A DNA stretch of 64,000 nt from Panonychus citri (lineage: Eukaryota > Arthropoda > Arachnida > Trombidiformes > Tetranychidae): NCBI RefSeq assembly GCF_014898815.1, contig NW_026515424.1, positions 1 to 64,000 on the forward strand. Direction: 5' to 3'. The position numbers and the translations under genes were made by a program. The first letter of the stretch is position 1. The number at the start of each line of letters is the position of its first letter. A model generated the notes under the pieces. It had not been told where the DNA came from. It saw nothing but the letters and a program-made list of their open reading frames with translations, and made no database searches. Below, piece by piece: positions 1-12,379 of this stretch.

Positions 1-921
1 TTAATTAATTATTTAAACATTTGGAATAAAAACAAACAAATAGACAATCTACTCTTTACTTACATAAGTTGTAGAATTAAAAGTTAAACATGTAATTGAT
101 ACTCTAATTTATCCATATCCATAGATCTTGCTAATTAATCACATCCCTTTGAAATAAGTAAACAATGGGTGGAAACAATTAACTTGTTAAACACTTTGAC
201 CAATTTTAAGAATCCAAAAGGAAAATAATGGAAACACTTTGAGAATCTTTCGAATTGAAAGTCGATCCTTTACTTTTTCTTTGTTGACTTAATCTTTCAG
301 AATGAAAATATGTCAGTTCTCAGATAAAATCAACAAGTTTATATCGAAATTGTTAGAGAATTTGTTACGAGATATTCTCACCATGAAATCAAATTTTGCT
401 TCGACAATTAAATTCTCGTAAATTCTAAAACAATCCGATTTTCTTTCATTCATTCATTCATAAATTCTTTCAGTTTTTAGAAACCGAAAATTAATAGAAA
501 CGGAAAAAAGCATAATACAAATTGTAGTATTGTAAAAGATATTTCCCTATATTCCCATTTCTAGGGAATAAATTAATAACCCAAATAATGGAACCATAAG
601 AATGGAGCTAATCAAAGTTACCAATTTATATTAATGTTTGATACTTGAAGGACATGTAATAATCGATTCAACAAGAATAAATAATAACAGTAATCAAATT
701 TATCTTAAAACTTTTAGAAATGAAAAACAAAATGATTCAAATTAGATGATCTTTTTGAATACATTTAATTGCATAAAATATTTTTCGTAGTTAAAAAACA
801 TAAATATTCCAATTAAAACAATTTTAGTTTCGTTCAGAATCGGAAAAGTTTTCATGAATTTAAAAACTTTGTTAGAGAGATATTCTTCATTAAAGTTAGT
901 GATTAATAAATTGTAATACAT
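1..921. other. Intergenic flank of a further array copy lying left of the window
   Basis: I see no gene here. The stretch is AT-rich. Around 140-240 it carries a block (ATCACATCC, then AAGTAAACA, a run with AATTAAC and GTTAA, then GGAAAATAATGGAAACACTTT) that recurs just upstream of array copies 1-4 near 5990, 11670, 16790 and 22140. By position it is the 5' flank of another minus-strand copy whose coding part lies before base 1. The GC-rich motif found upstream of other copies was not seen here. Confidence 0.5.
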
Positions 922-3900
922 TCAGCAAATTTCTATGTTTTCGAGGAATTGTTTAGTAGATTGTTCATAGATAGGATATTTCACCAATTCGTTACATATT
1001 CCCTTAATTCAGCTGCAATTTTCTAAATTGTTTCGATCCCTGTCGCCTCTACAATTTTACTCTCATAAATACTAAAACAATGTTCCAATGCTTTTTCCAA
1101 GATTTTCTCGGTCGGTTTCAGGAAGATATTCTTTGTTACTGCACACTGATGAGTCCAAAATATTGCGATGTTCAATGAAGGTTCAGGATCATTTAAAACT
1201 ATTGATCGTTTCACATCAATCAATAAATCCGTCAATCGACGGATGAGAGCACAAAACTTCCTGGTCTTTCGATAAAATTATTCAATGTCTTCTGGATTCC
1301 ATGGAATATATAATAATTACATTTAGTTGGGACGAAACAATCTCCAATCGACAAAAACTTTACGAGCATGGATGAACTTTCCCAGTCCCGAAAGCAGTAG
1401 AACTTTCTGGACGAGTTGTCGATTGAAACGAATTGCTGAGTATCTCTCGAGCGAACTTAATATTATTATATTCTTTCGTGTGAAAATAATGATGCGCAAG
1501 TCGATAGAGGGATTTGCCACGGTTAGGATAACGGCCTATGTTTCTATACATTTGAGCCAGACACAATTCTTGAATTTTTCATACCATAATTGTCCTTCAC
1601 TTTCCAATGTAATCGAATCACGTATCACCTCTTCGACATCTTCTGGTAAAGAACCAAAGAAAGTATTTTTGCAGCACGAGTTAAAACCCTAACATTTGTG
1701 ATAATATTTGCGCTGATAGATTTCTATGTTTAAAATATGCTTAAGGACACAAGCGTAAATCCGATAGTGAATTTCGCTGCCAAAACAATGAATTTCAGTA
1801 GTAGAATTTACATTATCAATTTCAGCAATCGCTTCACTTGAAATAGGATGAGACAAAGATAATTCGTAATATTCAAGTGCTTGTAAGATGTTTTTCTTTC
1901 AGCGATTTTTCCTAAAAATAATAATAATAATTAATTTCATTGGAAGCAGGTAACTTGCTACCATGGTCGAAGCAAACTTTAGCTTGATCGAGAAAAGTTT
2001 GATGTTGCTCGGCCATTTCTTGTTTTTGAATTCTCCAAAACTGGTCCAAATTTCATGACTCGAGAAATATAACTCGCTATACTGTAAGAGAGCTTTCCAT
2101 ATTCGAGCCATAACTTGGATTCACTTTTTTTCAGCTTAACCGCTTTAATGAAACAACGAGATGCTTTTTTCCCCAGAAGTAACACTTGATGAGTAGATGA
2201 GTAGAAAACTCGACCATTCTGTTTGGGAATAGAAATTTGGGATTAGAACTTTAACAAAATAAGTAGTTTTAAAACTTACAGCCGAAGAATATTGATCAAT
2301 TTGACTTGTTATTGCGAGAGCACAACCAACCCATGAATCAAATCGACTTCGATTTAAAGTTAAATCAAGAATATAAAATTTGATGGCTTTTCTATGAATT
2401 AGATAAATAATATAATTAGAGATCATTTATATTTGCAAGCTATTAAAATGAATAAACTTACTGAAAGTCTTTGTGTTTTAAGTAATAATCAGCTAAATAA
2501 TAATAAAGATCTTGAGTAACATGATTTTTTGGAACACCTGTAAGCTCAATTGATTTTCCATGATCGATAAATTCTTTGACACAATAGGAAAATCTTTCAG
2601 GATTTAAATTTTCAGGGACCAAGGGAAGCAAATTGCATAACAACTCTTCAGTATTTGCACTAATTGATTTACTTATTTCACTTGTAAAAGTTGGTAAAGT
2701 TCTTGGAATGAAGTAATTGTAAATAGTATGCATGTCCTTCCAAAGTAGAGAAACTCCGGATTCATGATTAGCTGATAAAAAGCTACATCCTAAGTGTTTG
2801 TAATAACAACCAAGGCAGCTAAAGATTAATTTCTCTCTCTCGATATTTGCTTGATCGGTCAAGTAATCAAGTGAAAGAGATAAAAACTCTCCATTGGAAT
2901 CACAACAAGCTTTTTTATTCCCTAGATAATCGTGAACTGAACTAATCAAATTAGCAATTTTTTCTTCACCCGTATTACCAAGTCGCATCTCGTTTATGAA
3001 TGTTTGTAGAATACAAGTCCAGGCCAGTGCATTGTAATCTTCGGTCCCTAATTTTAGCAATTTGATCGCTAATTCTCGATCAATAGATGATCCATCACCA
3101 TTCTTTAGATAAAATAGTAATAGTTTTAACAATCGATCAGTTAATTGTTTACTTTTAGCAATTATTTCGATCCCTCGTTTCCATTGTTGTGATGATTGGA
3201 TGGCTTGATAGAAATACTCTTCTTCTTGTTCAGAGTTCAGATTTAGATGCTAATAGTTCAACAATTTCCTGGTGTCGATGTTGATCTAATAATGTGTCCA
3301 AATTATTTCCATTCATCTTATTAATCATTGATCTAAGACTAGAAGAGTTATAGACAGTCTGATTTGCCGCTTGCACTAATTTGAGGTTAGACTTTTCGAA
3401 AACTTCATTTGCCATAAGAAGATAATCAACTTTAGATTCTTTGATTCCTCGAAGAATCATGAGACGAATGAAAAATTTATCATAATCGTTGGGATTCAAT
3501 AAATCTCGCAGATATGGAATTGATTCAGTCAAAAATATTGCTTCAGATTGATTAAACTTCACTTCATTGGCAGTTAAGATCAATTTTGTCGCTAATATTC
3601 CAATACCACTGGTACAAAGCGTTGAAAGTTTGGACCTTTTTCGATAAATTCCATACAGATCCATGAAATTAGAAGGTAATTTGATTGCAGTGGATTCGTT
3701 TGCTATTTCGTAGAGAAGATCAGAGATAAGCAGGTGGATTTGTTTTCCTTTTGAGACGAATGGTATTTGTTTCGAGCGATAACGGGTTAAAATTAAATGT
3801 TCCACTTGAGCTTCGTTCTGTGTTTGTACCTGTAATTCCTCTTCTTGGACTATTTCACGAGTTAAAACACTTTCGGGGAACATGAAGAAAATCTTTTTGT

Positions 3901-5737
3901 ACATATTGTCCACTGTTGCATCGGTTGTCTTTTTATCACGAACTGATCTTCGTTTCATAGATAACTCAGGACTTGATCCGCGTGTCTTTCGCTTATTATT
4001 TTGATTTAGGGTTTCCTTGTGAGAACTTCGGATAGACCGAGGAGCATTGCCATTTGGAACAGGATTGGAAGAGATAGTGATTGATATTAACGAATTAGGA
4101 TCGACTTTATGTTCTGTCATTTTGTTTTTAACGTCTATCAAGGCTGAAATTAGAGATTTTAAAGAGTTATAGCTGGTGTCATTGAGATCGAAACTTAAAG
4201 ATTTCCGAAAATTTTCTCGTTTTGCTTCACTTTCCTTTCGTCTCTCATGGAGTTGTTTTAAATTCTCCAGTACTTCTAGAAGTTTCATCATTCTTTCTAA
4301 GTCTTGCTCAGGATTCCAATTTTTTAGATATTTAAGACGGACAGGCAATTTAGATTCTAAAGATGGCAAACGTTTCAACATCTCTGATATTAATACACGA
4401 GCTTTAAAGTAATTGCCATCCTTCATTAATCCTTTGATTCCGAGTTGTAGACAATTATTGTTATCATTGAGCACGAAATGAAGACCCATTAATGTGTCGA
4501 GAACAAACCAATTGGTTGGATCGATTCGATGAGCTTCTTCAAAACATATCCGAGCAAACTGCAAATCTACTGACTGATTAAGAGCTCGTTTACCAGTTTC
4601 AATTAATAGAGTAACATCACCACCAGCAATGGAAGAACAGTCGAGAAAATAATCCAGATCATTTCTTGTAAGTTGTTTTTGATTCGTGAGGTTGACAAAC
4701 TTTTGTTGGATACAGTTGACAAGATTTCCTGACTTACAGTTGCAGGATTGAGAGTTACAGTCATTTTTATGGCGAAGATGATCTTTGATAAAGTCGTGAG
4801 CCAATTTAAGTAAATTATCTGGAAAGAATGGACTATGATTAGACTTCCAATTCCGTGGACCAGAAACCAACTCATGAAAATCAGTCTCTTCACTCCAAAC
4901 AACGCCCGATTTTGCTAATTCAGGAATATTATACGATTGGACGATCTCGTAATTTCGAGTCCGCAAGTTTATAGTTAAGTTTATCCGACTTGATTAAATT
5001 GATTATTCCAAGTTTATCATTTCGATTTAATAGATTCGAAAATTGTTTAACTTTGTCAGCTGCATTTCGCAAAGAGTCTAATTGATCTTTGTTAATGTTC
5101 ACATAAGATTCCAATTCCTTTTGCAAGTGGTTGATTTGCTTATCGAACTTGTCCTTTTCTTTTTCAATTTCATTCGCATACTCTTTCAGTCTTATGTTCA
5201 ATAGATCCAATTGCTTTTGTACATCAGCAAGATAAAATTTAATATTTTCAGTTACACTGATGTTGTTGGTATCGGTGTTGTTGTTGTCCAGTTCAATTGG
5301 TACGATATTAGAAGAATTATTGTTCTTTGCACATTTTGCACAAAACAATTCACTGGTTTCATTGTCGAAAAATTGAGCGATGCATTTGCTACATTTGGAA
5401 CATGGTTGATCATCAGTCTCCGAACTGAGAATCACAGCAGAGCATCGTTTTGATGGTAAAATTGTTCTATGAAAACTAAGTAAATGAGGCTCACAAAAAT
5501 CTTTTTCATCACAAAAACAATGGAAAATGGCTTGATTGTTACAAACGGAATCATCTCTACATCTTTTCCTTTCAATGGCTTTGAGATAATCAGTTTCGAC
5601 GAGTTTAGATTTACACAAGACACACAAATCATTTTCTTGTTTACACTTTTCACAAAATGTTTTTAAACATTTGTGAACATAAAAACATCACTTTGATCGT
5701 GACCACAGTCCAGCTTGTCGATTGATTGACTACTCAT
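922..5737 (-). pseudogene. RBCC-CABIN1-like array copy 1 (decayed)
   Basis: Exon 1 (5737-2462) starts at an ATG followed by a Cys/His-rich RING-like and B-box-like module, a coiled coil (about 5230-4990) and then the CABIN1-like body: a TPR-like stretch (FARICFEEAHRIDPTNW, near 4560-4500), a basic Lys/Arg patch (MKRRSVRDKK, near 3950), a long helical region, and the YYYLADYYLK motif near the exon end. Exon 2 is 2391-2280 and exon 3 begins at 2218. Identity to CABIN1 rests on collinear motifs through all three exons. Breaks: a 1-nt loss in a T run near 5680, a 14-nt deletion near 4950 compared with all sisters (lost segment TTCAACCCACAGCC on the plus strand), a frameshift near 3225, and heavy decay after 2000. 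The last conserved block (PIYEQSTKQFLE) ends at 922. Long clean segments (578, 232 and 224 codons) remain. Confidence 0.8.
2280..2391 (-). CDS. Mini-exon 2 of array copy 1
   Basis: A 112-nt exon between a TAG acceptor after 2391 and a GTAAGT donor below 2280. It reads in phase with exon 1 (which ends with two bases of a codon at 2462) and encodes KAIKFYILDLTL followed by NRSRFDSWVGCALA. The FDSW-x-G-x-ALA signature is strongly CABIN1-like and follows LADYYLK exactly as in that family. Confidence 0.7.
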
Positions 5738-6797
5738 TTCTTGTTGATAAAAAGATTCAAATTTTGAGTGAAAGGTTAGTCAATATTAGTCAAGAGATGA
5801 TCAAAGGAGTTAAAATCAAAATATTGAAGGCCAATCTCCAACATGACATGAGCTTTAAAAATTGTTGTTTGGAAATTTTAATCCTGCAAAGTAACTGTAG
5901 AGACGATAAGATTGGCACCATTAATTAATTACCATTTGGCTAGATAATTAGATTTAATTAATTTAACATTTTCTTGCTTGTCAATGTTGATAATCACATC
6001 CATTTGTATAAGTAAACATTGTTATTAAACAATTAACCTCGTTAACAATTCTTATGACCAAATTTCCACATCCTTAAACATCGGAAACACTGGAAACAAA
6101 TTTAAAGGCTTATTGATAATTGCAAGTTGATTCAGTTTCTTGGTTAACATAATTGTTACAAATTAAAGACTCAAAGGGGAAACCAAAGTAAAACTTAAGA
6201 TTCATTAAATTAAAAGAACAAATTACATAATTTGAGGCCGAAACGAAGCTCAAAGTTTAAGGCAACGAGACTCGTTGAACGAGAGTTAAAGTAACAGTTT
6301 TTTACTCTTCATTTTAAAAAATGAAAAAAGAGAAAAACAAAAAAGGCGCGACATTCGAATCAAATTATTTAATTACCAGAAATTTTATTCTTAATTACAA
6401 TTTAATTGGAATATTTGTTTATCTGGTTCTTAGAGCTTATCATATACCATAGATTCAAATTTTTGATGGCCCATTTAAAGGAGAACGTTGATCAATTATT
6501 GATTCGATGAAGCGGAATTATGGAAATTTCAAAAGTTCAGTGAGTTTCTTTCGAGAGAACCAAAGATCTCAAGTCATAAAATAATAACAGAAAATGTTTT
6601 TCATAAAAATAAATAATTATTCAAATTGAACAAATTGAGTTTCGTTAAGAATTAGAAATGGTTCTTGCAATTTAAAAAATATTGTTTAAAAAATCTCTCA
6701 CCATGGAAATCAATTAATAAAATTAATCAATTGTTACAAATTCGACGTTTTTCGAGAAATTGTTGAGCCTGTTGCTTATATTAATCGATCAATACAA
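5738..6797. other. Intergenic spacer between copies 1 and 2
   Basis: AT-rich, no gene seen. Near 5990-6060 it holds the recurrent spacer block (AATCACATCC, AAGTAAACATT, AATTAACCTCGTTAAC). At 6341-6360 it has the GC-rich motif described separately. A block at 6490-6560 (ending TTTCAAAAGTTC, GTGAGTTTCTTTCGAGA) recurs near 12150 and 22870, so it is part of the ancestral repeat unit, between the promoter side of one copy and the 3' end of the next. Confidence 0.6.
6341..6360 (-). promoter_or_regulatory. Conserved GC-rich upstream motif, copy 1
   Basis: AAAAGGCGCGACATTCGAAT on the plus strand, about 600 bp upstream of the copy 1 ATG. Equivalent motifs (AAGGCGCG, CG-rich spacer, TTCGAAT palindrome core) occur at the same relative place in copies 2, 3, 4, 6 and 7. 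Conservation of CpG-rich sequence in a strongly AT-rich, otherwise drifting spacer suggests a regulatory site. Function is inferred. Confidence 0.45.
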
Positions 6798-9700
6798 TTA
6801 ATCAATTGTTATACATTCGTCGTGTTTTTCGAGAAATTGTTGAGCCTGTTGTTTATAGATAGGATATTCCATCAATTTGTTACAAATTCTCCTTACATCA
6901 ACTTTTATTTGATCTAAATTGTTTCGATTTCCTTTTGCTTTTGCAATTCGACTTTCGTAAACGTTGAAACAATGTTCCATTGATTGTTTTCCAAGATTTT
7001 CCCGATCGGTTTCACAAAGATATTCTTCAAATGCTTCTGAGCTCAGAAGCATTGTGATTCTGAACAATTGTTCAGCATCTCCCAAATTCTTGTTTACATT
7101 AATCAATAACAGAGTCGATCGAAGCATATGAGTAATAAAACTTCCTGGTCTGTCAAATATCGCATCTAGGTACATTAGATCAGGGAGTGCGTCCCAATCA
7201 TCAGTCAAGTCAAAAAGACCATCAAACCTATGCCTGTATTCTGAAACAGTTGAAATTTCCCCATTTGATGTAGAGCCTTGTGAATTAGGTGGAAATAGAA
7301 ATTTATTTGTAAGTACCTTTTGTGAGAATCGATAGTCTTTAGTCAGAAAATAATGATGAGCAATTCGATAGAGTGATTTGTAATGCTGAGAACGTTGTCT
7401 TAAAATATTTAAAATCGCTTCAAGACACATTTGTACTATTCTGGTCAATAGTTGCTCGCTATCACTTTCGAGGATTCCATCATGGACCAGAGTAGCCAAA
7501 TCAGTCACCGTTTCGTTGACATCTCGCATGATTTCATCATCTGTTTCATCTCTTAGATTAAACCAGAACCGAAATAGCTTTTTTTTGAGTTAGAAACAAC
7601 ATAATCTGTGATAATATTTTGTTGGCGGAGTTTTGTGCTATTAATATACTTGAGGACACAAGCGTGAATACGATAGTGAATTTCGTTGCAAAATTATCAC
7701 AAATTTCATAGTCATAACCGATTCCACGATTTGCTGCACTTGAGAACATATGAATCTTAGATAATTCATAATATCGAAGTGTTTGTAAGATGTTACTTCT
7801 TTCAGCAATTTTCCTAAGAAATAATTCATCCAAATTTCATCAGCATCACCAAATTTGTTAGCTGATTCGAAGCAAACTCGAGCTTGATCTAAGAATTGCT
7901 TTCGCCGTTGATTCATTGTTTCTTTCCCCGAATTTTCCAACACTGGCCGGATTTTCATGATTCGAGAAATATAGCTCGCGATGTTATAAGCACACTTTCC
8001 ATTTTCGAACCATACCTTGAATTATTATCTTTAAGCCGAATCGCTTCATTGAAACACCGTAATACTTTTTCTTCTAAAAGCAACATTTCTTCAGTAGATG
8101 AGCAGAAATCTCGACAACTCTGTTTTAAAAGAAATTAGAGATTAATTAAAGATTAGAAATTTAACAAAATAAACAAAAGATCAAATACTTACAGTCGAAG
8201 AATATTGATTTGTTATTGCGAGAGCACAACCAACCCATGAATCAAATCGACTTCGATTTAAAGTTAAATCAAGAATATAAAATTTGCTGGCTTTTCTATG
8301 AATTAGATGAATAATATTATTAGAAATCATTTTAAATTTTGAGCTATTAAAATGAATTAACTTACTGAAAGTGGCCGTGTTTTAAGTAATAATCAGCTAA
8401 ATAATAGTAAAGGTCTTGAGTAACATGATTTGTTAAAATACTTGTTGTAGGTTCAATTGATTTTCCATGATCGATATATTCTTTGACAGAACTGGAAAAT
8501 CTTTCAGGATTTAAATTTTCAGGGACCAAGGGAAGTAAATTGCGTAGAAGCTCTACAGTATTTAAATCGATTGATTTATCTGTTTCACTATCAAACTTTG
8601 GTAAAGTTTCAGGGATGAAGTAATCGTAAATAGGACGAATGTCCTTCCAACGTAGAGAAACTCCTGATTCATGATTAGCTGATAGAAAGCTACATTCTAA
8701 TTGTTTGTAATAGCAGCCAAGGCAGCTGAGAATTAGCCCCTCTTTGATTCTGCTACATTGAAAAATCAGATAATCAAGTGCGAGAGATAAAAACTCTCCA
8801 TTGTAATCACAACAAGCATCTCTATGACCTAAATAATCGTGAACTGAACCAATCAAACCAGTGATTTTTCCATCGTCTAATTTACCATCTCGCATTTCAT
8901 TTATGAATGTTTGTAGAATACAAGTCCAGGCCATTGCATTGTAGTCTTTAGTCCCTAATTTGAGCAAATTAATGGCCAACTCACGATCAATTGATAGTTT
9001 ATCACCATTCTTTAAACAAGCTCGTAACAGTTTTAACAATCGATCAGTTAATTGTTTACTTTTAGCAATAATTTCGATTCCACGTTTCCATTGTTTTGAT
9101 GACTGAATAGCGCGACAAAGGTACACTTCTTCTTGTCTAGAGAGCTCAGATTTAGATGCTAATAGTTCAACAATTTCATCGTGTCGGTGGTGATCCAATA
9201 ACGTGTCCAAATTATTTTCGTTCATCTTGTTGATCATTGATTTAAGAATAGACGAACTAAAAAATGTTTGATTTGCTGTTTGAACCCATTTAAGGTCAGA
9301 TTTTTCGAAAACTTCATTTGCCATTAGAAGATAATCAACTTTAGATTCTTTGATTCCTCGAAGAATCATGAGACGAATGAAAAATTTATCATAATCGTTG
9401 GGATTCAATAAATCTCGCAGATATGGAATTGATTCAGTCAAAAATATTGCTTCAGATTGATTGAATTTCACCTCATTGGCAGTTAAGATCAATTTTGTCG
9501 CTAATATTCCAATACCACTGGTACAAAACGTTGAAGGTTTGGACAATGGATAACTTTTTCGATGAATTCCATACAGAACCATGAACTTAGAAGGTAATTT
9601 GATATAAGCTGCTTTGTCTACTATTTCGTAAAGAAGATCGCTAATAAGCAGATCGATTTGTTTTCCTTTTGAGACGAATGGTATTTGTTTCGCGATAACG

Positions 9701-11681
9701 GGTTAAAATTAAATGTTCAACTTGAGCTTCGTGCTGAGTATGTATCATTAACTCGTCGTCTTTCTGGACTATTTCACGAGTTAAAACACTTTGGGAACAT
9801 GAAGAAAATCTTTTTGTACATATTGTCGACCGTTGCATCGGTTGTCTTCTTATTTCGAATTGGTCTCCGTTTGACAGATAACTCAGGACTTGATCCTCTT
9901 GATCCTATGGTCTTTCGCTTATTATTTTGATTTAGGGCTTTCTTGAGAACTACGGATAGACCGAGGAGCATTGCCATTTGGAACAGGATTGGAAGAGATA
10001 GTGATTGATATTAACGAATTAGGATCGATTTTATGTTCTGTCATTTTGTTTTTAACGTCAATCAAGGCTGAAATTAGAGATTTTAAAGAGTTATAGCTGG
10101 TGTCATTGAGATCGAAACTTAAAGATTTCCGAACATTTTCTTGCTTTGTTTCACTTTCCTTTCGTCTCTCATATAGCTGTTTTAAATTCTCCAGAACTTC
10201 TAAAAGTTTCTTCATTCTTTCTAAGTCTTGCTCAGGATTCCAATTTTTTAGATATTTAAGACGGACAGGCAATTCTGATTCTAAAGATGGTGAAAGTTTC
10301 AACATCTCTGAGACTAATACACGAGCTTTAAAGTGATTGCCATCCTTCATTAATCCTTCGATTGCGAGTTGTAGACAATTATTGTGATCATTGAGCACGA
10401 AATAAAGACCCATTAATGTGTCGAGAACAAACCAATTTGTTGGATCGATTCGATGAGCTTCTTCAAAACATATCCGAGCAAACTGCAAATTTACTGACCG
10501 ATTAAGAGCTCGTTTACCAGTTTCAATTAATAGAGTAACATCACCACCAGCAATGGAAGAACAGTCGAGGAAATAATCCAAATCGTTTTTTGTGAGTTGT
10601 TTCTCGTTTGTGAGGTCAACAAACTTTTGTTGGATACAGTTGATAAGATTTCCTGACTTACAGGGGCAGGATGGAGAGTTACAGTCATTTTTATGGCGAA
10701 TATGATCTTTGATAAAGTCGTGAGCCAATTTAAGTAAATTATCTGGAAAGAATGGACTATGATTAGACTTCCAATTTCGTGGACCAGGAACCAATGCATG
10801 AAAATCAGTCTCTTCGGTCCAGTTAAAACCCGATTTTGTTAATTCAGGAATATTATACGATTGAATGATCTCTTCAACCCACAGCCGTAATTTCGAGTCC
10901 GCAAGTTTATAGTTGAGTTTATCCGACTTGATTAAATTGGTTATTCCAAGTTTATCATTGCGATTCAATAGATTCAAAAATTGTTTAACTTTGTCAGTTG
11001 CATTTCGCAAAGAGTCTAATTGATCTTTGTTAATGTTCACATAAGATTCCAATTCTTTTTGCAAGTGGTTGATTTGCTTATCGAACTTGTCCTTTTCTTT
11101 TTCAATCTCATTCGTATACTCTTTTAGTTTTATGTTCAAAAGATCCAATTGCTTTTGTACATCAGCAAGATAAATTTTAACATTTTCGGTTTCTCTTATG
11201 TTGTTGGTATCGGTGTTGTTGTTGTTGTCTAATTCAATTGGTACGATATTAGAAGAATTGTTATTCTTTGCACATTTTGCACAAAACAATTCACTGGTTT
11301 CATTGTCGAAAAATTGAGCGATACATTTGCTACATTTGGAACATGGTTGATCATCAGTCTCCGAACTGAGAATCACAGCACAACATCGTTTTGATGGTAA
11401 AATTGTTCTATGAAAACTAAGTAAATGAGGCTCACAAAAATCTTTTCATCACAAAACAATGGAAAATGGCTTGATTGTTACAAACGGAATCATCTCTACA
11501 TCTTTTCCTTTCAATGGCTTCAGTTTCGACAAGTTTAGATTTACATGACACACAAATCATTTTCTTGTTTACACTTTTCACAAAATGTTTTTAAACATTT
11601 GTGAACATAAAAAACATCACTTTGATCGTGACCACAGTCCAACTTGTTGATCAATTGATCAATGTTGATAATCACATCCAT
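6798..11681 (-). pseudogene. RBCC-CABIN1-like array copy 2 (longest preserved C-terminal part)
   Basis: Exon 1 runs 11681-8366, exon 2 8295-8193, exon 3 8119-6798. The best start is an in-frame ATG at 11681 reading MDVIINIDQLINKLDC, fused from spacer sequence that replaces the 9-nt start exon of copies 3 and 4. Frame is lost in the RING-like region (11600-11400, missing bases near the CVLC pair and in A and T runs). A clean 484-codon segment (11376-9922) carries the second zinc-binding pair, coiled coil and TPR body, and a 406-codon segment (9582-8362) carries the central helical region to YYYLADYYLK. Exon 3 keeps the whole CABIN1-like C-terminal block, including SQHYKSLYRIAHHYF, IFDRPGSFITHML and the terminal ECITID. 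One base is missing near 8015. Without the small indels the product would be about 1,500 residues. No C-terminal calcineurin/MEF2-binding tail is present. It is either a recent pseudogene or a gene damaged by consensus errors. Confidence 0.75.
8193..8295 (-). CDS. Mini-exon 2 of array copy 2
   Basis: A 103-nt exon bounded by an AG acceptor (8296-8297) and a GTAAGT donor (8192-8187). It lacks 9 nt (three codons) compared with copy 1, so it stays in phase. It encodes the RFDSWVGCALAITNQ stretch typical of CABIN1. Confidence 0.7.
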
Positions 11682-12379
11682 TTTTAATAAGTAAACATTG
11701 TCATTAAACAATTAACCTCGTTAACAATTCTTATGACCAAATTTCCACAACCTAAAAGGAAAACACTGGAAACAAATTTAAAGGCGCATTGACAATTGCA
11801 AGTTGATTCGGTTTTTTGATTCACAATATTGTTACAAATTAATTAAAGACTCAAAGGTGAAACAAAGCTAAACTTAAGATTCATTAAATTATAAGAACAA
11901 ATTATCTTATTTAATGCCGAAACGAAGTTAAAGTTTAAGAAAACGCGGCTGTTAAACGAGTAATAACAGATTTTTATTCTTAATTTTAAAAAATAGAAAG
12001 AAGAGAAAAACAAAAAGGCGCGAGATTCGAATCAAATTACCAGAAATTTTATTCTTAATTTTAATTTAATTGGAATTGGTTTATCTGGTTCTTAGAGCTT
12101 TTCATATACCAAAAATTCAAATTTTGCTGATCCATGTAAAGGTGAACTTTTATCAATAAATGATTGTATCGAGTGGAATAATGGAAATTTCAAAAGTTCG
12201 TTGAGTTTCTTTCGAGAAAACCAAAGATCTTTAGTCACAAAAAATAGCAGAAAAATATTTTCGTTGTAATAAGAATAGTTATTCAAATTGAACAAATTTA
12301 GTTTTGTTAAGAATTAGAAAAGATTCTTGCAAATTCGAGAAATATTGTTGAAAGAACCTCTCATCATGGAAATCGATTG
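11682..12379. other. Intergenic spacer between copies 2 and 3
   Basis: AT-rich, no gene seen. The recurrent spacer block sits at 11690-11750, the GC-rich motif at 12012-12032 and the TTTCAAAAGTTC block near 12190. The spacer is about 700 bp, shorter than the roughly 1-kb spacers beside copies 1, 3 and 4; the start exon and first intron of copy 2 appear to have been lost in the same deletion. Confidence 0.55.
12012..12032 (-). promoter_or_regulatory. Conserved GC-rich upstream motif, copy 2
   Basis: AAAAAGGCGCGAGATTCGAAT on the plus strand, about 350 bp upstream of the copy 2 start. It keeps both the GGCGCG part and the ATTCGAAT palindrome. Confidence 0.45.

Noticed and set aside
4176..4412. 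Plus-strand ORFs inside array copies (also at 10100-10336, 21322-21546, 51788-52045)
   Set aside because: They mirror the conserved minus-strand exon and recur only because the copies are paralogous.
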